A stretch of DNA of 64,000 bases from Lonsdalea iberica (GCF_002111585.1 NZ_LUTP01000012.1:38379-102378); one strand, 5' to 3'; shown: positions 1 through 11,229, counted from the first letter of the stretch. Numbers and translations are program-made. Notes: generated by a model from the letters alone, not told the origin.

Positions 1-140
1 TCACTGGCGGCGGCACCCCGCGCGCCAGTGATCTGAATCGCCGGATCCTCACCATATAGGTTAGGAAGCGCATACAGCAGACCGACAAGAACAGCCGCGA
101 TCAGCATGATGTACTTCCACAAAGGATAACGATTTAACAC
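1..140 (-). CDS. secD: SecD, protein-export membrane protein (N-terminal 46 residues only)
   Basis: The first 46 codons read from a GTG at 140-138 and run off the left edge. The translation starts [10 protein letters not shown], then gives one hydrophobic segment (about residues 9-27) and a [17 protein letters not shown] stretch typical of the start of SecD. SecD with SecF forms the proton-driven Sec accessory complex in the inner membrane. An AAGGGA Shine-Dalgarno lies just upstream. It is the last visible gene of the queA-tgt-yajC-secD cluster, 29 bp after yajC. The GTG start is the usual one in this family. Confidence 0.95.
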   Translation of the reverse strand, partial: MLNRYPLWKYIMLIAAVLVGLLYALPNLYGEDPAIQITGARGAAAS

Positions 141-169
141 GGTAGTTCCCTTTGGGAAAAGGCGAAAAA

Positions 170-504
170 TTACAGGGCTTTCATCGTACCCTTCGGCAGC
201 ACGGAGGCGACGAAATCACGTTTGATCACGACTTCGTTGTTTTCGTTCAGTTCGATGGCGATGTAGCCATTCTCGGAGACTTTGGTCACACGACCGACTA
301 GGCCGCCGTTAGTCAGCACTTCATCCCCTTTGCTGATGGAATCCATCAATTTTTGTGTTCCTTGGCGCGCTTTTGCTGAGGACGCAGGATCATGAAGTAA
401 AAAATCAGACCGAACACGACCAGCATGATGATCAGAGAGTAAGGGCTTCCCTGCGCCGGAGCCCCCGCTGTTGCTGCAACGGCATCGGAAATGAAAAGAC
501 TCAT
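170..504 (-). CDS. yajC: YajC, Sec translocon accessory subunit (apparent 1-nt frameshift)
   Basis: YajC is a small single-span inner-membrane protein of the SecDF-YajC complex. Frame 1 from the ATG at 504 reads [12 protein letters not shown], a hydrophobic span and [12 protein letters not shown], then stops. A second frame continues as [16 protein letters not shown] and ends MKAL at 170. The break falls in a run of five T (350-354 on the plus strand), where six are expected (HKK-LMD codons). Adding one base gives a 111-residue protein, about the family length. A deletion artefact is likely (see rpsB). It lies between tgt and secD. Confidence 0.93.
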
Positions 505-581
505 GTAAGTTTCCTCTTTATAAAAACGAAAAAGTGATCAAACCAAATAACGTCAAGGGAGCGACGTCCGCCGCCGCCCTC

Positions 582-1728
<1,147 letters not shown>

Positions 1729-1820
1729 TTAACCTCCAGCACCAGAGAAACAGTCTGATGTCGTTATTGATTGCCTATAAAAGTTGCTGCTGGCGGCATT
1801 CGCCGCCGATGATAATCGGT

Positions 1821-2891
1821 TTATTCGCCGACATGTTCCTGTTCCGCCTCGGGATTGCGCGTGATAAACATCGCATCGCCGTAGCTGAAAAAGCGTAGTT
1901 GTTCCGCCACCGCCCGACGATAGGCGTTCATGGTATGACGGTAGCCTGCGAAAGCGGAGACCAGCATGATCAACGTGGACTCCGGCAGATGGAAATTGGT
2001 CACCAGCGCGTCGATGACGCGGTAGTGGTAGCCGGGATAGATAAAGATGCGGGTATCGCCGAAGAACGGGGCAATAATGGCATCCGAACTGGCCTGCGCC
2101 GCGCTTTCGAGCGAACGGACGGACGTCGTGCCGACGGCGATCACCCGGTTGCCACGGGCTTTACACGCCAGCACGGCATCCACGACGTCTTGCGGGACTT
2201 CCGCATACTCGGCGTGCATGACGTGATCTTCAATGCTATCAACCCGCACCGGCTGGAAAGTCCCCGCGCCCACATGCAGGGTGACGAAGGCCATTTCAAT
2301 CCCTTTGTCGCGCAACGCGGCCAGCAGCGGCTCGTCGAAGTGCAGACCGGCGGTCGGCGCCGCGACCGCGCCGGGACGCTGGCTGTAGACGGTCTGATAC
2401 AGCTCTCGGTCGGCATCCTCATCAGGACGGTCGATATAGGGCGGCAGCGGAATATGGCCGATATCGTTGAGAATGGTCAGCACGTCGCGTGGATCGTCAA
2501 AACGAATTTCGAACAGCGCATCCTGACGAGACAGCATCGTGGCCACCACGCTTTCATCCTCGCCCAGCACCAGCTCAGCGCCCGGCTTAGGCGCCTTGGA
2601 TGCGCGGACATGCGCCAGCACGCGATGCTCGTCCAGTACGCGCTCCACCAGAACTTCCAGCTTGCCGCCGCTCGCTTTACGTCCGAACAGGCGAGCTGGG
2701 ATCACGCGTGTATTGTTGAAAACCAGCAGGTCGCCGGGCTCCAGCTTATCCAACAAATCGCTAAAGATGCCCAGAGAGGTCTCGCCGCTCGGCCCGTCCA
2801 GCGACAACAGACGGCACCCGCTACGCTGCGCCTGGGGATAATGGGCGATGAGGGACTCAGGGAGTTCAAACGAAAAATCGGCAACACGCAT
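1821..2891 (-). CDS. queA: S-adenosylmethionine:tRNA ribosyltransferase-isomerase
   Basis: QueA moves the ribosyl group of S-adenosylmethionine onto preQ1-tRNA to make epoxyqueuosine. The 356-residue product equals the E. coli length and starts [20 protein letters not shown]. Family blocks such as [21 protein letters not shown] and [19 protein letters not shown] are all present. It is the first gene of the queA-tgt-yajC-secD cluster and is divergent from acpH across a 116-bp gap. Confidence 0.98.
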   Translation of the reverse strand: MRVADFSFELPESLIAHYPQAQRSGCRLLSLDGPSGETSLGIFSDLLDKLEPGDLLVFNNTRVIPARLFGRKASGGKLEVLVERVLDEHRVLAHVRASKAPKPGAELVLGEDESVVATMLSRQDALFEIRFDDPRDVLTILNDIGHIPLPPYIDRPDEDADRELYQTVYSQRPGAVAAPTAGLHFDEPLLAALRDKGIEMAFVTLHVGAGTFQPVRVDSIEDHVMHAEYAEVPQDVVDAVLACKARGNRVIAVGTTSVRSLESAAQASSDAIIAPFFGDTRIFIYPGYHYRVIDALVTNFHLPESTLIMLVSAFAGYRHTMNAYRRAVAEQLRFFSYGDAMFITRNPEAEQEHVGE

Positions 2892-3007
2892 GACTATTCA
2901 CTTAGCTATCTGACAGAGGGAAAAAGAGGCGGCCTAGTCTAGAGCCGGGAACGACCGGCTGCAAGAAATAAGCGGCCTGCAAAAGGAATTGCACTTATAC
3001 TCCCCGG

Positions 3008-3607
3008 ATGAATTTTCTCGCCCATCTCCATCTAGCCTCGCTGGCCGACAGCTCCCTGCTGGGAAACCTGATGGCTGACTTTGTACGCGGCAATCCCGAC
3101 GGCCTTTTTCTCGATGAGATCGTCGCCGGTATTCGCCTGCATCGGCGAATTGACAGCCTGACGGACAGCCTGCCGGAAGTTCGCGCCGCGTGCCGCTATT
3201 TCAGCCCGGATTATCGCCGCGTCGCGCCGATTACGCTCGACGTGCTGTGGGACCATTTTCTGGCTCTGCATTGGTCGAGGCTGGCTCCTCACGTCACATT
3301 GGCGCAGTTCGTCGCCGATGCTCGCAGGGAAATTGAGCCTCATCTGCCGCACACCCCTGAGCGTTTCCGCAATCTGAACAACTATCTATGGACCGAGCGT
3401 TGGCTGGAGCGCTATGCCGAGCTGCCTTTTATCGGCGAAGTCCTGTACCGCATGGCGCAACGGCGTCCTCGACTGGCGGCGCTGGCGGGCTCTTTCGAGG
3501 ATATCGAGCGCCACTATCATCAGCTTGAAACCCTGTTCTGGCAGTTTTATCCCGTCATGATGGAGACGGCCAAAAGCGGACAATTGTCAGCGTCAGCCCT
3601 GCGGTAA
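3008..3607 (+). CDS. acpH: Acyl carrier protein phosphodiesterase
   Basis: AcpH removes the 4'-phosphopantetheine arm from holo-acyl carrier protein in the cytoplasm. The 199-residue product (E. coli 193) begins [20 protein letters not shown] and keeps the blocks [21 protein letters not shown] and LNNYLW. The HD-like metal-binding histidines (HLHLA, HRRID, WDHF) are present. It is divergent from queA, as in E. coli. No clear terminator separates it from the peroxiredoxin downstream. Confidence 0.95.
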   Translation: MNFLAHLHLASLADSSLLGNLMADFVRGNPDGLFLDEIVAGIRLHRRIDSLTDSLPEVRAACRYFSPDYRRVAPITLDVLWDHFLALHWSRLAPHVTLAQFVADARREIEPHLPHTPERFRNLNNYLWTERWLERYAELPFIGEVLYRMAQRRPRLAALAGSFEDIERHYHQLETLFWQFYPVMMETAKSGQLSASALR

Positions 3608-3642
3608 CAGAACGATTTCGCAAACTAATACCAATTGATGTA

Positions 3643-3657
3643 ATAGGCTGAACCTAT
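3643..3657. promoter_or_regulatory. OxyR-like half-site candidate
   Basis: An ATAG-N7-CTAT dyad sits 24 nt upstream of the proposed -35 of the peroxiredoxin gene, where an OxyR activator would bind. The next expected half-site (ATTG-N7-ACGT) is poor, so only one half matches well. This is a suggestion based on the known OxyR motif, not a confirmed site. Confidence 0.3.
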
Positions 3658-3680
3658 CTCATTGATTGGCCGACCACGTC

Positions 3681-3709
3681 TTTATTCATACTGGCGAAAT
3701 ACCTATACT
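3681..3709 (+). promoter_or_regulatory. Putative promoter of the peroxiredoxin gene
   Basis: A TATACT -10 (3704-3709) and a weak TTTATT -35 (3681-3686) are separated by 17 nt. The 5' leader would be about 55 nt. Confidence 0.4.
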
Positions 3710-3770
3710 CGGCAGGGTTTATATCCCTCCGCTTTACTCATTTCTCATCACTATCACCACGGGAGTTATT

Positions 3771-4373
3771 ATGATTCTGGTCACTCGTCCCGCCCCCGAT
3801 TTCACTGCAGCCGCCGTTTTAGGCAGCGGAGAGATCGTTGAAAATTTCAACCTGAAAGAGCATATCAACGGTAAACCGGCCGTCATCTTCTTCTGGCCGA
3901 TGGATTTCACCTTCGTGTGCCCGTCAGAACTGATCGCTTTCGACCATCGTTACGAAGAGTTCCAGAAGCGCGGCGTTGAAGTCGTCGGCGTCTCCTTCGA
4001 CTCCGAGTTCGTTCACAATGCCTGGCGTAACACCCCTATCGATAAAGGCGGCATTGGCGAAGTGAAATACGCGATGGTGGCAGACATCAAACGCGAAATT
4101 CAGAAAGCCTACGGCATCGAACACCCGGATGCGGGCGTCGCGCTGCGCGGCTCTTTCCTGATCGACAAAAACGGCATCGTGCGCCATCAGGTCGTCAACG
4201 ATCTGCCGCTGGGGCGTAACGTTGATGAGATGCTGCGTATGGTTGATGCGCTGCAGTTCCACGAAGAGCACGGTGAAGTGTGTCCGGCGCAGTGGGTGAA
4301 GGGTGAAGAAGGCATGGGCGCGTCTCCGGACGGCGTCGCCAAATATCTCTCTCAGAACGCCAACAAGCTGTAA
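3771..4373 (+). CDS. 2-Cys peroxiredoxin, AhpC/TSA family
   Basis: This thiol peroxidase of 200 residues reduces hydrogen and organic peroxides in the cytoplasm. The peroxidatic cysteine is Cys50 in FTFVCPSEL, and the resolving cysteine is Cys171 in GEVCPAQW. That makes it a typical 2-Cys enzyme of the eukaryote-like Prx1/TsaA branch, not the E. coli AhpC type. The frame is open further upstream, but the ATG at 3771 is chosen. It has a GGGAG Shine-Dalgarno, gives the normal family length, and the upstream extension does not look like protein. The gene is followed by a strong terminator. Confidence 0.95.
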   Translation: MILVTRPAPDFTAAAVLGSGEIVENFNLKEHINGKPAVIFFWPMDFTFVCPSELIAFDHRYEEFQKRGVEVVGVSFDSEFVHNAWRNTPIDKGGIGEVKYAMVADIKREIQKAYGIEHPDAGVALRGSFLIDKNGIVRHQVVNDLPLGRNVDEMLRMVDALQFHEEHGEVCPAQWVKGEEGMGASPDGVAKYLSQNANKL

Positions 4374-4392
4374 TTCAACGGCCTGTAACGTC

Positions 4393-4425
4393 AAAAACCC
4401 CGCGGTAATGGCCGCGGGGTTTTTT
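4393..4425. terminator. Bidirectional rho-independent terminator
   Basis: An 8-bp GC stem (CCCCGCGG, 4398-4405, with 4412-4419) has five A before it and six T after it. It separates the convergent peroxiredoxin gene and proY. Confidence 0.92.
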
Positions 4426-4483
4426 ATTGACAGAGATTCAAGCCGGACCGAGCAACTCGGTCACGCCATCCGGCCTGCGGTCA

Positions 4484-5842
4484 TTAGGCGGCTTTACGCC
4501 GCAGGAAGACGAAGTAACCCGCCAGCAACAGCGCAATCCACAGGCAACCGGCATACAGCGAGATACGCGTATCCGGGAAGTAACCGATCAGGCCGATGAT
4601 AAACGCCAGGAAAACAATCCCTACTGCGGACGTCACCGCCCCGCCCGGCACTGGGAACGCCAGCGCTTTGGCCTGTTCACGGGTAAGCTTGCGGCGGAAG
4701 GCGATTTGGGAACACAGGATCATTATCCATACCCAGACCGTTGCGAAGGTCGCCAGCGACGCGATAACCAGGAACACTTTTTCCGGCATGATGTAGTTCA
4801 GATAAACCGCCGCCAACAGCGCCACCATCATCACTACCACCGTTACCCACGGAATGCCGCCACGGGACAGGCGCATGAACACTTTGGGCGCATGGCCCTG
4901 TTCAGCCATACCGTGCAGCATCCGCCCGACCCCGAACACATCGCTGTTAATCGCCGACAGCGACGCCGTGATCACCACGAAATTCAAAATGCCGGCGGCG
5001 GCATTAATGCCCATGTGCTGGAAGGTCATCACGAACGGGCTGCCGCTGGTGCCCACCTGATTCCACGGATAGATGGACATGATGACGAACAGCGTCCCGA
5101 CGTAGAACACCAGAATACGCCAGGGAACGGAGTTGATGGCGCGCGGGATGGATTTACGCGGATCCTGCGCTTCACCCGCGGTGATACCGATGATTTCCAC
5201 GCCGCCGTAGGCAAACATCACCATCTGCAACGACAGTACCATCCCCATCACCCCATGACTGAAGAAGCCGCCGTTGGTCCAGAGGTTGTGGATACCCGTC
5301 GGCTGGCCGCCGTTGCCTATCCCCCAGAGAATGATGCCGATACCCGCCGCTATCATCAGAATGATGGTCGCGACTTTGAAGAAGGACAGCCAAAATTCCA
5401 GCTCGCCAAAAACCTTCACATTCATCAGGTTAATCGCCCCGATGATCAGCACGACGCTCAGCACCCAGACCCAGTGCGGCACTGCGGGGAACCAAACGCC
5501 CATATAGATGCCGAAGGCCGTGACGTCGGCAATGGCAACAATCAGCATTTCAAAGCAGTAGGTCCATCCGGTGATATAACCGGCCATCGGACCCAGATAA
5601 TCGCGCGCGTAGCGGGAAAAGGAGCTGGCCTGAGGATCGTTGACCGACATTTCCCCCAGCGCACGCATAATGATGTAAGCCGCCACGCCGCCGATGAGAT
5701 AAGCCAGCAGCACGCTGGGGCCCGCCATCTGAATGGCGCTGGCGGAACCATAAAACAGACCAGTTCCTATCGCCGAACCTAAGGCGATAAAACGGATATG
5801 CCGCGCGCTTAAGCCACGCTTGAGCTTGGACTCTTGTTCCAT
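4484..5842 (-). CDS. proY: ProY, proline-specific/GABA permease-type amino acid transporter
   Basis: This inner-membrane amino-acid permease of the APC superfamily has 452 residues (E. coli ProY 457). The N-terminus [28 protein letters not shown] holds the conserved GSAIGTGLF substrate-binding loop. About 12 hydrophobic segments follow. Near-identity to ProY extends through [11 protein letters not shown] and [24 protein letters not shown]. ProY is regarded as a cryptic proline transporter in Salmonella, so its natural substrate here is uncertain. It follows brnQ as in E. coli, but a terminator stands between the two genes. Confidence 0.95.
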   Translation of the reverse strand: MEQESKLKRGLSARHIRFIALGSAIGTGLFYGSASAIQMAGPSVLLAYLIGGVAAYIIMRALGEMSVNDPQASSFSRYARDYLGPMAGYITGWTYCFEMLIVAIADVTAFGIYMGVWFPAVPHWVWVLSVVLIIGAINLMNVKVFGELEFWLSFFKVATIILMIAAGIGIILWGIGNGGQPTGIHNLWTNGGFFSHGVMGMVLSLQMVMFAYGGVEIIGITAGEAQDPRKSIPRAINSVPWRILVFYVGTLFVIMSIYPWNQVGTSGSPFVMTFQHMGINAAAGILNFVVITASLSAINSDVFGVGRMLHGMAEQGHAPKVFMRLSRGGIPWVTVVVMMVALLAAVYLNYIMPEKVFLVIASLATFATVWVWIMILCSQIAFRRKLTREQAKALAFPVPGGAVTSAVGIVFLAFIIGLIGYFPDTRISLYAGCLWIALLLAGYFVFLRRKAA

Positions 5843-5869
5843 ATTTAAAGCAACCCTGTTTTACAAACG

Positions 5870-5896
5870 AAAAAACCACAGGCAGAAGCCTGTGGT
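5870..5896 (-). terminator. brnQ terminator
   Basis: A 9-bp perfect stem (ACCACAGGC with GCCTGTGGT, loop AGAA) is followed on the minus strand by six T. It lies 20 bp after the brnQ stop and before proY. Confidence 0.88.
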
Positions 5897-5915
5897 GAAA
5901 ATCCCTCTTGCCGTA

Positions 5916-7235
5916 CTAAGTGCGCGCAGCAGCCGTATGACGAGCGATCAATCGGTCGTAAACGGCAGCCACCAGCAATACGGCCAGCGACGGCAACAGC
6001 CAGGCCAGCCCTTGTTTACTCAGCGGCAAGTAGTTCGCCCACTCTGGCAACCAGGAAGCAAAGGCCGACGATTTTACGCCATCAATCACGCCGAAGACCA
6101 GACTGATCAGCATCGTAGGGGCAACAATGTAACTGCTGTTATTCCACCAGCGCAGGGTGAAGCTCAACATCACCAGGACGATACACGGCGGGTAAATCGC
6201 CGTCAGAATCGGAATAGAGAGCTGGATCAGATGGCTCAGGCCCAGGTTGGACACCACCATCGAAAACAGTCCCAGCACGAAGACCAGCGTGCGGTATGAG
6301 AACGGCAGATATTCGGCGAAGAATTCCGCGCAGGCGCAGGTCAGCCCCACCGCCGTTACCAGACAGGCTACAAAAATCAGGATCCCCAGGAAGGCGCTTC
6401 CCATGTTGCCGAACGTGTATTGTACGTACGCGTGCAGAATCTCAGCACCATTCTGAGCTTCCGGGATCAGCTGGCCGCTGTTAGCACCGAGATGGAACAG
6501 GCTCAGATAGACCAGTGCAAGGCCAAGCCCGGCGATCAAACCGGCCATCACGGTATAACGCGTCAACAGCTTGGCATCGGTGACGCCACGCGAACGGGCC
6601 GCGTTAACGATAACGATACCGAACACCATCGCCCCCAGCGTATCCATTGTGATGTAGCCATTCAGGAAACCACTGGAGAACGGGATTGTTTGATACGCTG
6701 CCGCAGGCGGGATAGACGAACCCGCGGGCCACAGCAGCGCAGCAACCCCGAGGATGCCGAGCGCGATGATTTTGACGGGCGCCAGAATATGCCCCACGGT
6801 ATCCAGCAGGCGGCCGGGATACAGAGAGATGCCGATGACGATGGCGAAGTAGACGAGGCTATAAATCAGCAACGGCATGCCGCCGGATCCGACCAGCGGA
6901 GCAATACCGGCTTCGAAAGAAACGGTCGCTGTGCGCGGCGTGGCAAACAGCGGCCCCACAGCGAGGTAACAGACTGTCGCCAGCACAATCCCGGCTTTCC
7001 GGCCAATCGGCGTACTTAGGGCGTCGATGCCGCCGCCCACGCGCGCCAGCGCAACGACGGTGATCACAGGCAGACCCACGGCGGTAATCAGGAAGCCTAG
7101 CGCGGCGATCCAGACGTGAGGACCCGCTTCCAGTCCGACGATAGGCGGAAAAATAATGTTACCCGCCCCCACAAACAAGGCAAAGGTCATAAAACCTAAT
7201 GCCACGATATCTCTGGTTTTTAAACGATAATTCAT
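5916..7235 (-). CDS. brnQ: BrnQ, branched-chain amino acid/cation symporter (LIV-II)
   Basis: BrnQ imports leucine, isoleucine and valine across the inner membrane with cation symport. From the ATG at 7235 the product has 439 residues, exactly the E. coli length, and begins [31 protein letters not shown]. About 12 membrane segments follow, with the family blocks [19 protein letters not shown] and [25 protein letters not shown]. The frame is open for 56 more codons upstream, but that extension has no homology. The gene keeps its E. coli place next to proY, but a methyltransferase gene now separates it from phoR. Confidence 0.96.
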   Translation of the reverse strand: MNYRLKTRDIVALGFMTFALFVGAGNIIFPPIVGLEAGPHVWIAALGFLITAVGLPVITVVALARVGGGIDALSTPIGRKAGIVLATVCYLAVGPLFATPRTATVSFEAGIAPLVGSGGMPLLIYSLVYFAIVIGISLYPGRLLDTVGHILAPVKIIALGILGVAALLWPAGSSIPPAAAYQTIPFSSGFLNGYITMDTLGAMVFGIVIVNAARSRGVTDAKLLTRYTVMAGLIAGLGLALVYLSLFHLGANSGQLIPEAQNGAEILHAYVQYTFGNMGSAFLGILIFVACLVTAVGLTCACAEFFAEYLPFSYRTLVFVLGLFSMVVSNLGLSHLIQLSIPILTAIYPPCIVLVMLSFTLRWWNNSSYIVAPTMLISLVFGVIDGVKSSAFASWLPEWANYLPLSKQGLAWLLPSLAVLLVAAVYDRLIARHTAAART

Positions 7236-7633
7236 AACGTATGTCGTGTTGCCTGTAAAACGAACTGAAAAGAGACCGGAACGGGGTCGTCGCCGGTATG
7301 AATCCGCTCTTGATTTCGGATGGTGCGCAGAAGTATAGGAATGGTTATTTTCCACACAGCGTTTGTGGTGGCTAAGTAAACCGTTTATAGCGAAAAAATA
7401 CAAGGCGAGATTATAAAAGCAGAATATCGAACTGAATTATTTGTAATATCCAGTGAATGTGATTAGTTTTTCTTTATTGACTAACACATGATTTGTGCAT
7501 TTAAGCCCCATCCAGAGCAATAATATGGCACTTTCATGCCGCTCTGCGCTAAATGCAGTCATAAACAAAACTTATTCATATAAAAAACGCCGATATTCGC
7601 TATCGGCGTTATAAAAAAGGGAGTGGCTCGGCG
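7236..7633. other. Intergenic region upstream of brnQ (no gene seen)
   Basis: AT-rich and without coding frames. On the minus strand a TATAAT -10 lies at 7410-7415, with a poor -35 about 17 nt upstream. This could be the brnQ promoter and would give a leader of about 170 nt. The terminator of the next gene occupies 7582-7610. Confidence 0.6.
7582..7610 (-). terminator. Terminator of the MetE-C-like gene
   Basis: A 10-bp stem (7586-7595 with 7601-7610, 5-nt loop) is followed on the minus strand by six T, 23 bp after the stop at 7634. Confidence 0.9.
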
Positions 7634-8740
7634 TCACCATACGCGTTTAGCGATCTCCACAACGCGCTTTAGCTTCTCCCACTGCTCCTCTTCAGACAGG
7701 GTATTCCCCTCTTCCGTTGAAGCAAAACCGCACTGTGGGCTTAGGCAGAGCTGATCCAACGCAACGTACTGCGCCGCTTCAGCGATCCGATTCTCCACGT
7801 CAGCCACCGCTTCGAGCTCGCCGGTTTTGGTCGTTATCAAACCCAGTACGACCTGCTGATGGCCCGGACGAACAAAACGCAGCGGTTCGAAGCCGCCGGC
7901 TCGTTCCGTGTCATATTCCAAGAAGAACTCATCCACGTTCACGCCGCCAAACAAGGTGCTGGCAACGGGCTCGTAACCGCCTTCAGCGATCCAGGTCGAG
8001 CGGAAATTACCTCGGCATACGTGCAAACCTATCACCAAATCGGCCGGTTTGTCGGCCAGCGCCTGATTCAACACCCGCGCATACGTGCTGGCGAGAATTT
8101 CGGGATCTTCACCGCGCTCGCGGATTTGGCGTTTCTGATCCTCGGCGCAGAGATATGCCCACACGGTGTCGTCCAACTGTAAATAACGGCAGCCCGTATC
8201 ATAAAAGGCCTGAATGGCGTCATGCCAGGTCTGAGCCAGGTCGTCAAAATAAGCGTCCAGCGTCGGATAAACGGTGCTGTCGATCGCGTCGCGGCCGCCC
8301 CGGAAGTGCAACACGCTGGGGCTCGGGATCGTCATTTTAGCGGCGGCGTCTCCCGCAATGCTGTTCAGATAGCGGAAATCGTCCAGCATCGGATGGCGCG
8401 GATTGAATCTGACCTTTCCGGTGACCTTGATGCTGCGAGATTTGGTCTGAATACCGTTGAACTGGATACCGTGGCCGGCTTCATAACCCTCAACCCCTTC
8501 CAGCCCCTCGAAGAAGTCGAAGTGCCACCACGACCGACGAAATTCGCCGTCGGTGACCACCTGTAACCCCACGGCTTTCTGACGCTCGACGGCGTGCAGA
8601 ATTTCGCGATCCTCCACTGCGCGCAGCTGCGTCGCCTCGATTTCACCTGCCAGGCATTGCTGGCGCGCCTGCTTGATCGCCGCCGGGCGTAGTAAACTGC
8701 CCACGACATCAGCGCGGAACGGAGGTTTAGCTTGTGTCAT
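7634..8740 (-). CDS. Cobalamin-independent methionine synthase C-terminal-like methyltransferase (YxjG/YxjH type)
   Basis: A 368-residue stand-alone homologue of the catalytic (C-terminal) TIM-barrel domain of MetE, like Bacillus YxjG/YxjH. The probable zinc ligands of MetE are kept: His240 and Cys242 in LHVCRGN, Glu275 and Cys337 in LSPQCGF. It should therefore transfer a methyl group to homocysteine or a related thiol. The donor is unknown, because the N-terminal folate-tail domain is missing. It sits between phoR and brnQ, which are adjacent in E. coli. A MetJ-like operator lies upstream. A paralogue is at 22666-23775. Confidence 0.88.
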   Translation of the reverse strand: MTQAKPPFRADVVGSLLRPAAIKQARQQCLAGEIEATQLRAVEDREILHAVERQKAVGLQVVTDGEFRRSWWHFDFFEGLEGVEGYEAGHGIQFNGIQTKSRSIKVTGKVRFNPRHPMLDDFRYLNSIAGDAAAKMTIPSPSVLHFRGGRDAIDSTVYPTLDAYFDDLAQTWHDAIQAFYDTGCRYLQLDDTVWAYLCAEDQKRQIRERGEDPEILASTYARVLNQALADKPADLVIGLHVCRGNFRSTWIAEGGYEPVASTLFGGVNVDEFFLEYDTERAGGFEPLRFVRPGHQQVVLGLITTKTGELEAVADVENRIAEAAQYVALDQLCLSPQCGFASTEEGNTLSEEEQWEKLKRVVEIAKRVW

Positions 8741-8823
8741 GTTTGACTCCTGAGTCGCTGCTGGCGGTGGCTGACCGCAACAGTCCGAGTTAATGAGAGA
8801 CCGTGGAATATCGCCCTTAAACT

Positions 8824-8839
8824 GGACATCCAGACGGCT
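8824..8839 (-). promoter_or_regulatory. MetJ-like operator (two abutting 8-bp met boxes)
   Basis: Read on the minus strand, AGCCGTCT is followed directly by GGATGTCC, 84 bp before the start of the MetE-C-like gene. They match the met box AGACGTCT at 7/8 and 5/8 positions. MetJ binds two or more boxes without a gap, so the arrangement fits. It supports methionine repression but is untested. Confidence 0.45.
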
Positions 8840-8943
8840 ATAGTGATTTCATCGTGACATGAATCGCGCTATCCGACAAGAGAATAGTTTTCATTCCGCC
8901 CAACGGCGTTGCATGGCGTAAAAGGAACCAGGAAGTGTTCTGA

Positions 8944-8971
8944 GCAGGTCGTCGCGCTACCGACGACCTGC
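8944..8971 (-). terminator. Hairpin just after phoR (terminator-like, no U tract)
   Basis: A perfect 11-bp stem (8944-8954 with 8961-8971, 6-nt loop) starts 4 nt beyond the phoR stop. No T run follows, so it may be an mRNA 3'-end stabiliser and not an intrinsic terminator. Confidence 0.55.
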
Positions 8972-8975
8972 AAAG

Positions 8976-10301
8976 TTACAACGGTGAAGGCATCGAGTGG
9001 GGCTGGGAAGAAGGCGCAGTCACAATCAGACGATTGGGCAGCGTGAATAAAAACCGGGAACCCTCTCCCAGATCGCTGAGAATTTCCAGTCGAGAGTCGT
9101 GATGGCTAAGCGCATGTTTGACGATGGCCAAGCCCAGGCCGCTCCCCCCCGTTTGACGCGAACGCGCCTTGTCCACGCGGTAGAAGCGTTCGGTTAGCCG
9201 GGGCAGATGCTCCGGCGCGATGCCCGGCCCGTTGTCGCTAACCTGGAATTGCGCCCCCTGAGACGTTCGTTGCCAAGTGACTTCAATCCGAGTCCCTTCC
9301 GGCGTATGGTTGATAGCGTTATATACCAGATTAGAGACGGCGCTGCGCAGTTGCTCTTCATTCCCGAACACCATCAGCTGTTCATTGACGCGAAAGACGA
9401 TCTCGTGCCGGTCCTGACTCAGCGTCTGCGCTTCGCGCTGCAACACATGCAGCATTAGCGGTATGTCGACCTTCTCGTTGAGATTGATGGTCGCGGCCGC
9501 TTCGATTCGCGAGAGGGTGAGCAGCTGTTTCACCAGACCATCCATCCGCCGCGTCTGCTCTTGCATAGTATTGAGCGCCCTGGCCTGCGGCGGTCCGTCC
9601 ATCGGTCCGTCGTGCATCATCTCCAGATACCCTTGCAGCACGGTGAGCGGCGTACGCAGCTCGTGGCTCACGTTGGCGAAGAAGTTGCGGCGAGCGCCTT
9701 CCAACTGATGCATCTGCGTCACGTCGCGCACCACCATCATTGTTTGACCTTCAGAATAGGGCATGAGACGAAACTCGACGTGGTGACCATTGTTGAGCTG
9801 CAACGTCAGCGGACGCTCAAACTCCTGCGACTGCATATAGCGGGAAAATTCAGGGTAACGCAGGAGGTTGAGCACATTCTGCCCGCTGTCGTCAGGCCAG
9901 CGCAGCCCCAGCAGATGTTGAGCCAGACGGTTGCACCAGATGATCCCGCCCTCTTCCGTCGTGATGACGATAGCGTCGGGGAGCGACTCCGCGCCGCTGC
10001 GAAAGCGTTTGATCAACACCGCCAGCTCGCGGCGGCGGCGGCGACTGCGCAGCTGCATTTGATACAGACCATAAAGCAGCGGCTCCCAGCTGCCGCGACC
10101 GGGAGGCGGCGTCATGCTGCGGTCGATCCAGAGCCAGTGAGACAAGCGGAGCTGGTTATAGTAGTTCCAGCACAGGGCAGACAGCACCGCCGCCAGCAAG
10201 AACCACGACAGATAACCGAATATCAGTCCCAGCAGCAGCGCGGGAAAGCAGAAGATCGCCAACTCCGCCGCCAGCCTTTTCCAGGATAAGCGTTCTAACA
10301 C
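8976..10301 (-). CDS. phoR: PhoR, phosphate-regulon sensor histidine kinase
   Basis: PhoR is the inner-membrane kinase/phosphatase that sets PhoB phosphorylation according to phosphate supply through PstSCAB-PhoU. The 441-residue product (E. coli 431) has two N-terminal membrane segments (about residues 10-48), a positively charged linker and a PAS domain (about 100-195). His213 is the phosphoacceptor in [10 protein letters not shown]. The N, G1 and G2 boxes of the ATPase domain follow ([29 protein letters not shown]). It lies 27 bp downstream of phoB and is surely co-transcribed. Confidence 0.97.
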   Translation of the reverse strand: MLERLSWKRLAAELAIFCFPALLLGLIFGYLSWFLLAAVLSALCWNYYNQLRLSHWLWIDRSMTPPPGRGSWEPLLYGLYQMQLRSRRRRRELAVLIKRFRSGAESLPDAIVITTEEGGIIWCNRLAQHLLGLRWPDDSGQNVLNLLRYPEFSRYMQSQEFERPLTLQLNNGHHVEFRLMPYSEGQTMMVVRDVTQMHQLEGARRNFFANVSHELRTPLTVLQGYLEMMHDGPMDGPPQARALNTMQEQTRRMDGLVKQLLTLSRIEAAATINLNEKVDIPLMLHVLQREAQTLSQDRHEIVFRVNEQLMVFGNEEQLRSAVSNLVYNAINHTPEGTRIEVTWQRTSQGAQFQVSDNGPGIAPEHLPRLTERFYRVDKARSRQTGGSGLGLAIVKHALSHHDSRLEILSDLGEGSRFLFTLPNRLIVTAPSSQPHSMPSPL

Positions 10302-10328
10302 GTGAGGTTGTCTCCACTGCGACCGGGA

Positions 10329-11018
10329 TCAGTAACGCGTCGAAAATCGGTAACCGGTTCCCCGTACTGTCTGCACCAGTTTGTCGTGCCCGCTGGCTTC
10401 CAGCGCTTTGCGCAGGCGGCGTATATGAACATCGACGGTGCGATCTTCGACATAGACATTTGTGCCCCAGACATGGTTCAGCAACTGTTCCCGACTATAT
10501 ACCCGTTCCGGGTGAGTCATAAAGAAATGCAATAGCTTGAACTCGGTCGGCCCCATGTCCAGCGCCCGGTCCTCGGTGGTAACGCGATGCGACGAAGGGT
10601 CCAGGCTGAGGCCACGCATCTCGATCACTTCATCAACGGCCATCGGAGAGATGCGTCGCATCACCGCTTTGATACGCGCCACCAGTTCCTTGGGGGAGAA
10701 CGGTTTGGTGATGTAATCGTCCGCGCCCACTTCCAGACCTTTGACGCGGTCTTCCTCTTCGCCGCGCGCGGTCAGCATCATGACGGGAATATCGCGGGTC
10801 AGCGTTTCACGCTTCATGTGTTTGATGAACTGCAAGCCGGAACCGCCGGGGAGCATCCAATCCAGCAAGACCAGCTCAGGATAAGGTTCCGACAGGCGAT
10901 TAATCGCACTGTCGTAATCTTCGGCTTCTACGGGCTGGTAACCGTTCTGTTCCAGAACGAAACACACCATCTCACGGATAGGCGCCTCATCTTCTACTAC
11001 CAAAATGCGTCTTGCCAT
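10329..11018 (-). CDS. phoB: PhoB, phosphate-regulon response regulator
   Basis: PhoB is an OmpR-family response regulator that binds Pho boxes and recruits RNA polymerase under phosphate starvation. The product has 229 residues, the E. coli length. The receiver domain has phosphoacceptor Asp53 in LLDWMLPGG and Lys105 in YITKPFSP. The C-terminal winged helix ends in the wing motif VRGTGYRFS. Two ATGs are adjacent; the second (11018) gives better spacing from AGGA and matches [12 protein letters not shown] Pho box lies in its own promoter, so it is autoregulated. Confidence 0.97.
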   Translation of the reverse strand: MARRILVVEDEAPIREMVCFVLEQNGYQPVEAEDYDSAINRLSEPYPELVLLDWMLPGGSGLQFIKHMKRETLTRDIPVMMLTARGEEEDRVKGLEVGADDYITKPFSPKELVARIKAVMRRISPMAVDEVIEMRGLSLDPSSHRVTTEDRALDMGPTEFKLLHFFMTHPERVYSREQLLNHVWGTNVYVEDRTVDVHIRRLRKALEASGHDKLVQTVRGTGYRFSTRY

Positions 11019-11061
11019 CATTAATCCTGCCGTTAATCGTCGCTATTGGCGTGCGGTGGGG

Positions 11062-11095
11062 ATTATGCGTCAGTTTTATGACAAATTTATGATAA
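11062..11095 (-). promoter_or_regulatory. Pho box and -10 of the phoBR promoter
   Basis: Three 7-mers spaced exactly 11 bp apart on the minus strand (TTATCAT at 11089-11095, TTGTCAT at 11078-11084, CTGACGC at 11067-11073) resemble the CTGTCAT units of the PhoB site. AT-rich 4-bp spacers separate them. A CATAAT -10 follows at 11062-11067. This is the expected autoregulatory PhoB site. Confidence 0.85.
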
Positions 11096-11229
11096 AGCGG
11101 TTCCCTCGTCATGCTCGGTTAACTGACCGCGCTGGAACGGATATTCCCTGAGACAGCCCTAAACTGTCTGTTTATAATCGCCGATAATCGTAACACTCAG
11201 CTACCCCCGACGCCGTAACAGGACGCGCC

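Noticed and set aside
1899..2942. Long open frame antisense to queA (347 codons)
   Set aside because: Shadow frame with no recognisable domain.
4427..5782. Long open frame on the plus strand, antisense to proY (451 codons)
   Set aside because: His/Arg/Gln-rich shadow of a GC-biased gene; proY is clearly the real one, and there is no homology or ribosome binding site.
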